Source of the DNA: Terriglobales bacterium
GTDB lineage: Bacteria > Acidobacteriota > Terriglobia > Terriglobales > Acidobacteriaceae
Assembly (NCBI GenBank): GCA_035691485.1
Contig: DASSIZ010000097.1
Location: 1-48,217, forward strand
Reading direction: 5' to 3'
DNA: 48,217 nucleotides
Shown: piece by piece, positions 41,676 to 48,217 of the stretch
Layout of the letters: every line of letters starts with the position of its first letter
Position numbering within the stretch: the first letter of the stretch is position 1
Program-made: the position numbers and the translations under genes
The notes under the pieces: generated by a model
The model's database searches: none
Told to the model about the DNA's origin: nothing
The model's input: only the letters and a program-made list of their open reading frames with translations

Positions 41676-42452
41676 ATGAATCCAGACATACAGAATCTGA
41701 AGGAGTTGCAGGAGGCCGACCGCGAAATCTCACGCCTCTCGCAAGAAATTGCCGCATTGCCGCGCCGGGTGGCGGTTATCGAGGCCAAACTCGCCGATTC
41801 CAAAGCCCGCAAAGAGAAAGCGCTGGCCGCCATCAAGACGGGCGACGCCAACAAACGCAAGTTCGAATCCCAGATCCAGGACCTGCAGCAGAAGGTCTCC
41901 AAGTATCGCGACCAGATGCTCGGGGTCAAGACGAACCATGAGTACAAGGCCCTCACCGCCGAGGTCGAATTCGCGCAGCAGCATATTCGCGAGGCCGAAG
42001 ACAAGATCCTGGAAGGGATGATGGCGGCGGAGTCACTGGAGAAAGATCTCAAGGCCGCCGAGGCCGAACTGAAGGCCGAAACCGCTGAAATCGAGAAAGA
42101 AAAAGCCGACGCCCGCTCGCGAACCGAGATTGACGAAAAAGAGCTTGCGGAGTGGAAGGGGAAGCGTGACAAGTTGCGCGCCGTGGTCACGCCCGACGTC
42201 CTTCGCCACTACGATCGCGTGCTGAAGCTGCGCGGCAGCGCCATGGCCGAGGCCGTCGACCACAAGTGCTCGGCCTGCCAGGTCATGCTGCGGCCGCAGG
42301 TTTATAACGATGTCCGTACCAACGAGCAGATCATCATTTGCGATTCCTGCCATCGCATCATCTGGTACGACCCGGCCCGCGACGTCCAGCCCGCGAAGCC
42401 AGCCCGGGATGAAAACGCGGTTCCGGCGGAAGCGGGTCCAACCGGCGCGTAA
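41676..42452 (+). CDS. Coiled-coil zinc-ribbon protein (C4-type, DUF164/CdsZ-like)
   Basis: The 258-residue protein is a long antiparallel coiled coil (about residues 5-175, rich in Glu, Lys, Ala; 'GVKTNHEYKALTAEVEFAQQ' at the hairpin) followed by a zinc ribbon 'HKCSACQVMLRPQ..IIICDSCHRIIWY' with four Cys. This is the layout of the widespread C4-type zinc-ribbon proteins such as chlamydial CT398. They bind RpoN or secretion proteins in some species; here the partner is unknown. A TACAAT -10 box is at 41646-41651 and GGAAG precedes the ATG. Confidence 0.88.
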   Translation: MNPDIQNLKELQEADREISRLSQEIAALPRRVAVIEAKLADSKARKEKALAAIKTGDANKRKFESQIQDLQQKVSKYRDQMLGVKTNHEYKALTAEVEFAQQHIREAEDKILEGMMAAESLEKDLKAAEAELKAETAEIEKEKADARSRTEIDEKELAEWKGKRDKLRAVVTPDVLRHYDRVLKLRGSAMAEAVDHKCSACQVMLRPQVYNDVRTNEQIIICDSCHRIIWYDPARDVQPAKPARDENAVPAEAGPTGA

Positions 42453-42476
42453 CAGGCATCGGTTTCTGAGACAGCC

Positions 42477-43658
42477 TTGTCCTTACCTGTCCTGCACGTG
42501 AGTAGGCGAGCGGCGGCGCGCATCCGCCACGGTCACGTCTGGGTCTACCGTTCCGACCTGACGGCGAGTGATCAAGCCCCATCCGGCTCGCTGGTCGAGG
42601 TCCACGACGACTCGAGCAACCTCCTCGGTTCCGCCCTGTACAGCACGTCCTCCCAGATTGCCTTGCGCATGCTGGCGCCGGAGCGCCTGGACCCGGCGCA
42701 GCTGACTGAACTGGTCCAACAGCGGCTCAAGACAGCCGTCGGCTACCGGAGGCGGATCGTCGAGAACAGCGATGCTTTTCGCGTCGTCTTCAGCGAAGGC
42801 GACGGCCTCCCTGGGTTGATCGTCGATTGCTACAACGACGTGCTCAGCACGCAGGTTCTCACGCAAGCCATGGACCACGCCGAACTGCGCGACATAATTC
42901 TGCGGACCCTGCTGGAAGAATTCAAACCGGCGGCGGTGGTGGAGCGAGTGGAGCCGCGCATTCGCGAACTGGAGCAGTTGCCACCGCTCGACCAGGGCCT
43001 GCGCTTCGGAGATAAAACGCGCACCATCTTCACCATGAACGGAGTGCGCTTCCACTTCTCCGCGTTGGAAGGCCAGAAAACGGGCGCCTTCCTCGATCAG
43101 CGTGAGAACTACGCGGCGGCGGCGAGCTATGCGCGCGGGGAGGCCCTCGACGTCTTCTGCTACCACGGCGGCTTCGCCCTGCATCTGGCGCGCGTTTGCT
43201 CCCAGGTCACCGCCGTGGACAGCTCGCGCCCGGCGCTGGAGATAGCCGAGCAGAACGAGAAACTCAACCCGCGAGATGGACCCGAAATCGAGTGGATGGA
43301 AGCGAATGCCTTCGACCTGCTGAAGGATTATTCGATGGCGGGCCGCCAGTACGACACCATCGTCCTCGACCCGCCGGCATTCGCCAAGTCACGCAAGGCA
43401 TTGGAGACTGCCATGCGCGGCTACAAGGAACTGAACCTCAGGGCGCTGAAGATGCTGCGCCCGGGGGGAGTGCTGGTGACATGCTCATGCTCGTTCCATG
43501 TGGGCGAGGACGACTTCCTTGAAATGCTGCGCGCCGCCGCCTTTGACGCGCGCCAGTCGCCTAAAGTAATCGCCAAACGCGGCCAGTCCAGGGATCATCC
43601 CGTGCTGCTCGCCGTGCCGGAAACCGCGTACTTGAAGTGCGTCATCCTGACGGTCTAG
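42477..43658 (+). CDS. rlmI: Class I rRNA large-subunit methyltransferase (RlmI-like)
   Basis: The 393-residue protein has an N-terminal PUA domain ('RRAAARIRHGHVWVYRSDLT', 'GSLVEVHDDSSNLLGSALYS'), a middle domain ('VVFSEGDGLPGLIVDCYND') and a methyltransferase domain: 'KTGAFLDQRENYAAAASYAR', motif I 'ALDVFCYHGGFALHLARV', and 'DTIVLDPPAFAKSRKALETA' before 'VLVTCSCSFHV'. This is the RlmI/YccW plan, a 5-methylcytosine 23S rRNA enzyme in E. coli; target position here is inferred. The start is TTG 42477, 24 bp after the zinc-ribbon gene; a later start is possible. Confidence 0.87.
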   Translation: MSLPVLHVSRRAAARIRHGHVWVYRSDLTASDQAPSGSLVEVHDDSSNLLGSALYSTSSQIALRMLAPERLDPAQLTELVQQRLKTAVGYRRRIVENSDAFRVVFSEGDGLPGLIVDCYNDVLSTQVLTQAMDHAELRDIILRTLLEEFKPAAVVERVEPRIRELEQLPPLDQGLRFGDKTRTIFTMNGVRFHFSALEGQKTGAFLDQRENYAAAASYARGEALDVFCYHGGFALHLARVCSQVTAVDSSRPALEIAEQNEKLNPRDGPEIEWMEANAFDLLKDYSMAGRQYDTIVLDPPAFAKSRKALETAMRGYKELNLRALKMLRPGGVLVTCSCSFHVGEDDFLEMLRAAAFDARQSPKVIAKRGQSRDHPVLLAVPETAYLKCVILTV

Positions 43659-43669
43659 CTCAGACGCCG

Positions 43670-45049
43670 TCAGTTCGCAGCTTGACTGCGCTTGCTCGCT
43701 TTGCCACTCGCGCCGCGCCACAAGTCGCTGACCACGCGATATTCATGCGAAAGCGACGATGACACGCTCATCTCTCCGCTCACGACAAAGCGCTCGTGAT
43801 TCTCTTCCAGTTCCTGCGGGAGGTAACGGTAGTTCACCATCACGCCAAAGGAGTCACGCAAGCCGTAGGGACGCATGTTGGCAAAGGGATCAATCGCCTC
43901 CAGCCGCGCGCCGTTGGAGAAATGAAACTGCGCGACCGGGTCCAGCGGCCGGTCTCCACTCCGCGCTTGAGTGATGTAGGCGAGGGCCAGGCGCCGCAGC
44001 GGTGATGCCAGCACTTTCTGATGGTCGGCCGGGCTGTTGAGCAGATGAAATACAGCCTCGACCACGTCGGTGTGTCCCGACTCCCGCTTCAACTCAGGGG
44101 CAAAATCTTCCAGCAATCGCGCCAGCCGCTGGTGAGTGAAGCCGTGTTTTTCATCGCGCGAATGCAGCGCCCGCGCCAGGTGAAGCACCGGGGACAAGGT
44201 GCTGTAGTTATCGATCTTGGGCAGCTCCCCTCCCAGCTCGTCCACCACTTGCTTGATCAGGAAATTGCCAAACGGAATGCCGCGCAGGCCGTCCATGCAG
44301 TTGTTGATGGAATAGAAAATTGCCGTATCCGCCTGCTCCGGCGGCAGCACCGGCGCGGTGATGTCGAGCAGCGGCTCCAGGTGTCGCGCCAGCCCCTTGG
44401 TGAGCGCCACCTCGACGAAGATCACCGGCTCGCCCGCCAATGCCGGTTGGAAGAAGGCGAAGCAACGCCGGTCCGCCTCCAGCCGCCGGCGCAAATCGGG
44501 CCAGCCGTTGATCTCGTGCACCGACTCGTAATCGATCAGCTTTTCCAGCGTCAGCGCCGAGGTGTGCCACCCGATGCGCTCCAGGCGCAGGAAGCCGCGG
44601 TTAAACCAGGAGCGGAACAGGTGCTTCATGTCGGCGTCCACGACGCTGAGCTGCGGGTGCGCACGGAGGTCGCGCAGCAGGTCGCTCCGCATCGCCACCA
44701 GCGACTCGGTTCCAGCCGGCGCCGTATTGAGACGTCGAAACAACTCCTGCCGAGGCGGCTCGGCCGCCTTGGCCAAGGTCGCCATGCTGGCCGCGCCCGG
44801 ACTGCGCCGGTATTCCTCGATGGCGCGCTGGATTGTGTCGCGGTCAGGGCAGAAGTCAAAGGCCAGCATCTGAAAGAACGCCAGCTGCTTCTCCGGGTCC
44901 ATTTCCTTGTACTGATCGAGAATGCGTTGCGACAACACGATTTGCGAAGCCTCGCCGCGCTGCGACAGGAGTTGCTGGCAGAGCAGGCGCATGTCGCTGC
45001 CGCGGGCGCCCCGCAGGCTGCGCAAGAAATTTGTGAAAAATTGCGGCAT
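43670..45049 (-). CDS. Malonyl-CoA decarboxylase
   Basis: The 459-residue protein matches malonyl-CoA decarboxylase over its length: helical N-terminal domain ('LLCQQLLSQRGEASQIVLSQ'), then a GNAT-like catalytic domain with 'ERIGWHTSALTLEKLIDYES', 'PVIFVEVALTKGLA', 'AIFYSINNCMDGLRGIPFGN' with the catalytic Ser region, and 'PVAQFHFSNGARLEAIDPFA' with the catalytic His, then 'SFGVMVNYRYLP'. It converts malonyl-CoA to acetyl-CoA and CO2. It is convergent with rlmI and has no malonate operon around it, so it may control malonyl-CoA levels or use external malonate. Confidence 0.93.
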   Translation of the reverse strand: MPQFFTNFLRSLRGARGSDMRLLCQQLLSQRGEASQIVLSQRILDQYKEMDPEKQLAFFQMLAFDFCPDRDTIQRAIEEYRRSPGAASMATLAKAAEPPRQELFRRLNTAPAGTESLVAMRSDLLRDLRAHPQLSVVDADMKHLFRSWFNRGFLRLERIGWHTSALTLEKLIDYESVHEINGWPDLRRRLEADRRCFAFFQPALAGEPVIFVEVALTKGLARHLEPLLDITAPVLPPEQADTAIFYSINNCMDGLRGIPFGNFLIKQVVDELGGELPKIDNYSTLSPVLHLARALHSRDEKHGFTHQRLARLLEDFAPELKRESGHTDVVEAVFHLLNSPADHQKVLASPLRRLALAYITQARSGDRPLDPVAQFHFSNGARLEAIDPFANMRPYGLRDSFGVMVNYRYLPQELEENHERFVVSGEMSVSSSLSHEYRVVSDLWRGASGKASKRSQAAN

Positions 45050-45210
45050 ATTCCGGCTTTTCTCCCGCCGTTCTCACCTGAGTATAAGCGGTTCAGGGAC
45101 GTTGTTGACGGACAGCAGCATCCCCGCCCCGCATCCCCGGCCAGCACCGCTTTGATGGCAACCTCGTTCGCGGAACCGAAATCCCACCTAGGTCCTCGGG
45201 AGGTATCTCT

Positions 45211-45672
45211 ATGCGCAAGTTCGTATTCGTCGTTGCCGTGTGCTTATTGGCCTCGGCGCTTGCGGTGGCACAAGCCTCGTCATCTTCACCATCGCCGGCC
45301 CAGACTTCGCCTTCGGCAACCCAGTCGCCGAATGCTTCCCAGTCGCCGTCGCAACCGGCAACCCCGAAGAGCGGCGACACCTCGGTTTCCGGCTCGGTTT
45401 CCGGCTCGGCTTCAGGTTCGGCCCAGACTTCGCCTGCCAATTCTCCTTCTGGCCAGAACTCCAGCCAGACCGGCGTTAATAACCCGAACCCGCAGTCTCC
45501 GCAGCAGCCCATGCGCGCCGACAACCGTGGTGGCGGGCTGCCCTGGGGCTGGATCATCATTGGCATCGTGGCGGTCGTGATCCTGATCGCGCTTGCCACC
45601 CGCGGCTCTGACCGGGTCGAGCGAGTGGAACGAATTGAGCGTCACGACGACGATATCCGCCGCGTCGGCTAA
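45211..45672 (+). CDS. Ser/Pro-rich exported protein with C-terminal membrane helix
   Basis: The 153-residue protein has a signal peptide (MRKFVFVVAVCLLASALAVAQ), a long Ser/Pro/Gln/Thr-rich low-complexity region with small repeats ('VSGSVSGSASGSAQTSPANS'), a membrane helix ('WGWIIIGIVAVVILIALA') and a charged tail ('RVERVERIERHDDDIRRV'). CGGGAGG precedes the ATG, and a strong terminator follows. I do not recognise a family. The design suggests a tethered flexible periplasmic linker with a cytoplasmic charged tail. Confidence 0.75.
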   Translation: MRKFVFVVAVCLLASALAVAQASSSSPSPAQTSPSATQSPNASQSPSQPATPKSGDTSVSGSVSGSASGSAQTSPANSPSGQNSSQTGVNNPNPQSPQQPMRADNRGGGLPWGWIIIGIVAVVILIALATRGSDRVERVERIERHDDDIRRVG

Positions 45673-45696
45673 TATCGCTTCAATCTGCATGCCAAG

Positions 45697-45724
45697 GCCG
45701 CTCCTCCGTGAGCGGCTTTTGTTT
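45697..45724 (+). terminator. Rho-independent terminator
   Basis: GCCGCTC-ctccgt-GAGCGGC stem (45697-45716) followed by TTTTGTTT, 25 bp after the preceding stop. Confidence 0.9.
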
Positions 45725-45877
45725 GCGTGGCTTCGCTGCGTATGCGCTTAGTGGCTCGTCCGGTTACGGCAGTGCCAGTGTCGCTGGGAGCCGAAACGGA
45801 CAGGCTGAAGCGCCTCGTTCGCAAGATGTCCCTGGAGGCGCCTTTCGCATATCATTTCGTGCGGCTGCAACGAGGTC

Positions 45878-46438
45878 ATGCTGATGCTGCAACCAGCTGC
45901 TCCCACGGCGCTCTCGGAATGGCAAAATTTCTATGTCATTGTCGGTTCTTCTGCCGGGGCGTTGACCGGTCTGCAATTTGTGGTCATCGCGCTCGTCGCC
46001 CAGGCGCGGGCCGCGAACAGCATGTTGGAAATCCGCGCCTTCGGCACCCCGACGGTGGTTCATTTCTGCGCCGCCCTGCTGATCTCCGCCATCGGGACTG
46101 CCCCCTGGCACTTTCTCTCCAGCGCGGGGCTCGCACTCGGCGTCTGCGGGATCGGCGGAGCTGCTTACGCGGTCATGATCATCCGCCACGCGCGGCGCCA
46201 GACCGGGTATGTCCCCGACGGAGAAGACTGGCTCTGGTATGTCGTGCTTCCGCTGGTGGCGTATCTGGCGCTGCTCGCAGCCGCCGCGCTTCTCGCCTGG
46301 CGCCCTTCGCCGGCCTTGTTCATCGTCGCCGCGAGCGCGCTCCTGCTGCTCTTCGTCGGCATCCACAATGCCTGGGACACGGTTACCTATATCGCGGTCA
46401 AGCACTCGCGCCCGCCCAAGCAAGGCGATAAAACTTGA
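45878..46438 (+). CDS. Polytopic membrane protein of unknown function
   Basis: The 186-residue protein has five hydrophobic segments: 'FYVIVGSSAGALTGLQFVVI', 'HFCAALLISAIGT', 'GLALGVCGIGGAAYAVMI', 'WYVVLPLVAYLALLAAAALL' and 'ALFIVAASALLLLFVGIHNA'. The start 'EWQNFYVIVGSSAGALTGLQ' followed by 'FGTPTVVHF' recalls a conserved hypothetical family common in soil bacteria, but I cannot name it. GAGG before ATG 45878/45884 supports the start. No functional residue pattern is evident. Confidence 0.75.
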   Translation: MLMLQPAAPTALSEWQNFYVIVGSSAGALTGLQFVVIALVAQARAANSMLEIRAFGTPTVVHFCAALLISAIGTAPWHFLSSAGLALGVCGIGGAAYAVMIIRHARRQTGYVPDGEDWLWYVVLPLVAYLALLAAAALLAWRPSPALFIVAASALLLLFVGIHNAWDTVTYIAVKHSRPPKQGDKT

Positions 46439-46778
46439 GCGAAGTTGCGGCGTCGCATCACCAAGTGATCCCGCTCGTCGGATAACTTCCTATCGTTCAC
46501 GCTGCAAACTTTTGCATCTGACATTCGTTACTATGCCCGTAAACTCTTGACTTCCCGATGAAGAATTTGGATGCTGGATTGCGGAAATACCTGTTCAGGT
46601 GAACCTCGGGCGCTTCTCAGGGTGGGATCGCGCTCTTTCGTCCGTGTAGGGCCAGGCTTTTGCGAAGAATCTTACAAAGCATCGCTGGTGCTTCAGCGCT
46701 GCCGCGCACTTTTGTCCGCACTCGATTCCGGACGCTTCCACGCGGCCTGAGATGAACGAAGAACAACGGAGGACACTC
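46439..46778. other. Long intergenic region
   Basis: No gene is seen in these 340 bases. A TTGACT at 46547-46552 is followed after 17 bp by GATGCT, a weak promoter match over 200 bp before the next start. The ribosome site ACGGAGGAC at 46766-46774 belongs to the next gene. Confidence 0.5.
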
Positions 46779-48217
46779 ATGAAAGCGAGTTCAGCGCTAT
46801 CTGCCTGGCTCGTTCTGTTAGCACTCGCGGCGCCCGCGTTCGCCCAACTGATCCCGAATCCCGACGGCTTCACCGTCTATGACCCTGGCTTCCAGGTGAA
46901 CTGGGCCGCAAACGCGAATCTCGCGCACGACCCAGCTTTTCAGATCAAGAATGTGAATCTCTCCGGCTCCATGGATTTTTCTACCGCAAAAAATTTCGTC
47001 GGTTTTCTTAACAGCCCGCAGAACGGACAGATCGGATATCTGAATCACAACACGTGGCAGCTTCCGGCCTTTCCTTTTAAGGACTCGTCCTGCGACTCCA
47101 CCGGGCCGAAGCCGCAACAGAGCAACTTCGGATACGGTTGCACCGGCAGCGCCATGGGAGCCTTGTACAACAGCCCGGATAAGTTCCATATGACTTTCCC
47201 CGACACGGCGGTTCCCATGCCCGAAGTCCCATACGGGCCATTTCACAACTTCCAGCCATATATCTACTGGTCCGATTCCGATGCTCCCGGCCCAACCTCC
47301 GGGTACCACACCTTCTCCTTCAATAATGGATTCGAGGGTGCGAACGTCGATAAACACCAGATGTATGCGCTGCCCATGATGTGGGGCAAAGCGGCGGGCA
47401 CAACCTTTCACGCGAGCGGGATCCCGGGGCTGGAAGTCAGCGATGATGCCCTGCTGGTCTATGACAAAATCGCCGACATCACTTGGCCCGCCGACGCCAA
47501 TCTCGCGAAGAGCAAGAAATTCCACACGCCTTTATGCGCCGATTTGAAGGGCGAGACGTTTTGTATCAATGAAGACGGATCCATGCCTCACACCATCGCC
47601 GAGGCCTGGGTTTCCAACATGGCCCTCGAGGCTTACGCCGGTCAAAATGGCTGGGTATTGCCGCCGATCGGGAACGATGATCCCAACTGCAGCGTGCAGC
47701 ACACCACTCCTGTAGAAGATGACTTCGGCTTCAACTGTGACGGCAGTCCTCTGGGAACGCTGTACTACGACCGCCTGAAGCTGGCTGCCGGAACGCCGAT
47801 CGTCACAGCGCCCAACATCAACATTCACGGGTTCAACAACCTTCAGCCATACCTGTACTGGGGATGCACCCTGGCCGACAACAGCCTCAACCTCTGCCAG
47901 GACACTCCGCCGGCCGATGGCTTCGCATGGAGCTTCTCGTTCGGCAACGGCTTCCAGGGCACCGACGTCGTCGGCAACAATTTGTACGTCATGCTCTATT
48001 ACCCGGAGACGCCGGCACAGGCGCTGGCCGAGGGCATCAGCGAATATCTTGGGACCGGTCCTCAGGCGAACGCATTCCTATCGCAAGCCACGGGCATCAG
48101 CTCGGCGCCCACCCAGGAAGCGAAGGCGGGCCAGCTGCAGGCGTTCATCAACCACGTGAACGCGCAGCGAGGAAAAGCTCTCACCTCGCCCCAGGCCGAT
48201 TACCTGATAGCGTTGGC
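46779..48217 (+). CDS. Secreted DUF1566-like protein with two tandem domains (3' end outside window)
   Basis: The ATG at 46779 follows ACGGAGGAC. At least 479 residues are encoded before the window ends. A signal peptide (MKASSALSAWLVLLALAAPA.., cleavage after FAQ) is followed by two related units. Each has a 'YD' start and 'ITWPADANLA'/'VNWAANANLA', then 'WQLPAF'/'WVLPPI', 'GYGCTGSAMGALYN'/'GFNCDGSPLGTLYY', 'NFQPYIYW'/'NLQPYLYW' and 'FSFNNGFEG'/'FSFGNGFQG'. This is the DUF1566/Lcl-like pattern found in surface or autotransported proteins. A helical region starts near residue 425. Function is unknown; similar folds act in adhesion. Confidence 0.75.
   Translation, partial: MKASSALSAWLVLLALAAPAFAQLIPNPDGFTVYDPGFQVNWAANANLAHDPAFQIKNVNLSGSMDFSTAKNFVGFLNSPQNGQIGYLNHNTWQLPAFPFKDSSCDSTGPKPQQSNFGYGCTGSAMGALYNSPDKFHMTFPDTAVPMPEVPYGPFHNFQPYIYWSDSDAPGPTSGYHTFSFNNGFEGANVDKHQMYALPMMWGKAAGTTFHASGIPGLEVSDDALLVYDKIADITWPADANLAKSKKFHTPLCADLKGETFCINEDGSMPHTIAEAWVSNMALEAYAGQNGWVLPPIGNDDPNCSVQHTTPVEDDFGFNCDGSPLGTLYYDRLKLAAGTPIVTAPNINIHGFNNLQPYLYWGCTLADNSLNLCQDTPPADGFAWSFSFGNGFQGTDVVGNNLYVMLYYPETPAQALAEGISEYLGTGPQANAFLSQATGISSAPTQEAKAGQLQAFINHVNAQRGKALTSPQADYLIAL

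Noticed and set aside
46818-47525. A 235-codon frame on the minus strand near the right edge
   Set aside because: It is opposite a plus-strand gene with a signal peptide, strong ribosome site and internal domain repeats.

Overview
The window is about 48 kb of high-GC chromosomal DNA from a Gram-negative-type bacterium. Gene content (a TonB/ExbB/ExbD/ExbD system, many lipoproteins and secreted enzymes, DUF3536/GH57 hydrolase, split biotin carboxylase, malonyl-CoA decarboxylase, Tat-exported DsrE protein) and dense short intergenic repeats suggest an Acidobacteriota member of the Koribacter/Terriglobales type. This assignment is inference: no rRNA or other decisive marker is present. I found no tRNA, rRNA, CRISPR array, phage or intact insertion sequence.

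Layout. 1-3156: end of a TonB-like protein, ExbB, two ExbD/TolR and a TPR lipoprotein, all on +. 3330-6597: O-methyltransferase-like protein, biotin carboxylase and separate biotin carrier. 6782-7479: small orphan and a STAS protein. 7480-8959 (-): a YgiB/YgiC-like pair. 9113-11532: nucleoside cluster (deoxyribosyltransferase-like, thymidine kinase, adenosine deaminase-like). 11594-13769 (-): periplasmic folding pair (parvulin lipoprotein and DsbA-like). 13928-17273: small secreted protein and TldD/PmbA protease pair. 17481-23713: orphan PD-(D/E)XK nuclease-like protein, short UvrC-like protein, DnaC-like ATPase, EEP phosphatase/nuclease and PLD/cardiolipin synthase-like protein. 23896-28631: GH57/DUF3536, GalU, HemL. 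28737-34541: permease, YdeI/OmdA-like protein, Mfd. 34699-37128: HU, ribosomal protein L31, DusB-like and a PNKP-like phosphatase. 37160-38004: an inverted-repeat-bounded cassette. 38012-45049: MBL hydrolase, DPP-IV peptidase, small membrane protein, zinc-ribbon coiled-coil protein, RlmI-like methyltransferase, malonyl-CoA decarboxylase. 45211-48217: low-complexity membrane protein, polytopic membrane protein and a truncated secreted DUF1566-like protein.

Most notable result. Inside the 37160-38004 cassette is a Tat-signal DsrE-family gene (37317-37802, minus strand). Its reading frame is interrupted once, by a TGA exactly where the family has the first Cys of a CGAC redox motif. Coding similarity continues in the same frame to a natural stop followed by a terminator hairpin. 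A stem-loop with G at the start of its loop lies directly downstream of the TGA. This makes it a candidate selenoprotein (UGAC motif). The cassette has 15-16 bp inverted ends with a TAA duplication and holds an IS110 transposase fragment.

A second theme is a family of degenerate tandem repeats with a 7-bp period, usually arranged as inverted pairs, at six intergenic sites. They also occur inside the mfd and uvrC-like reading frames and form the stop codon of tldD. An 8-bp-period version sits before dusB. Several genes have a -10 box exactly 6 nt before the start codon, suggesting leaderless mRNAs, and hemL carries a perfect CRP-type site at the class II position.
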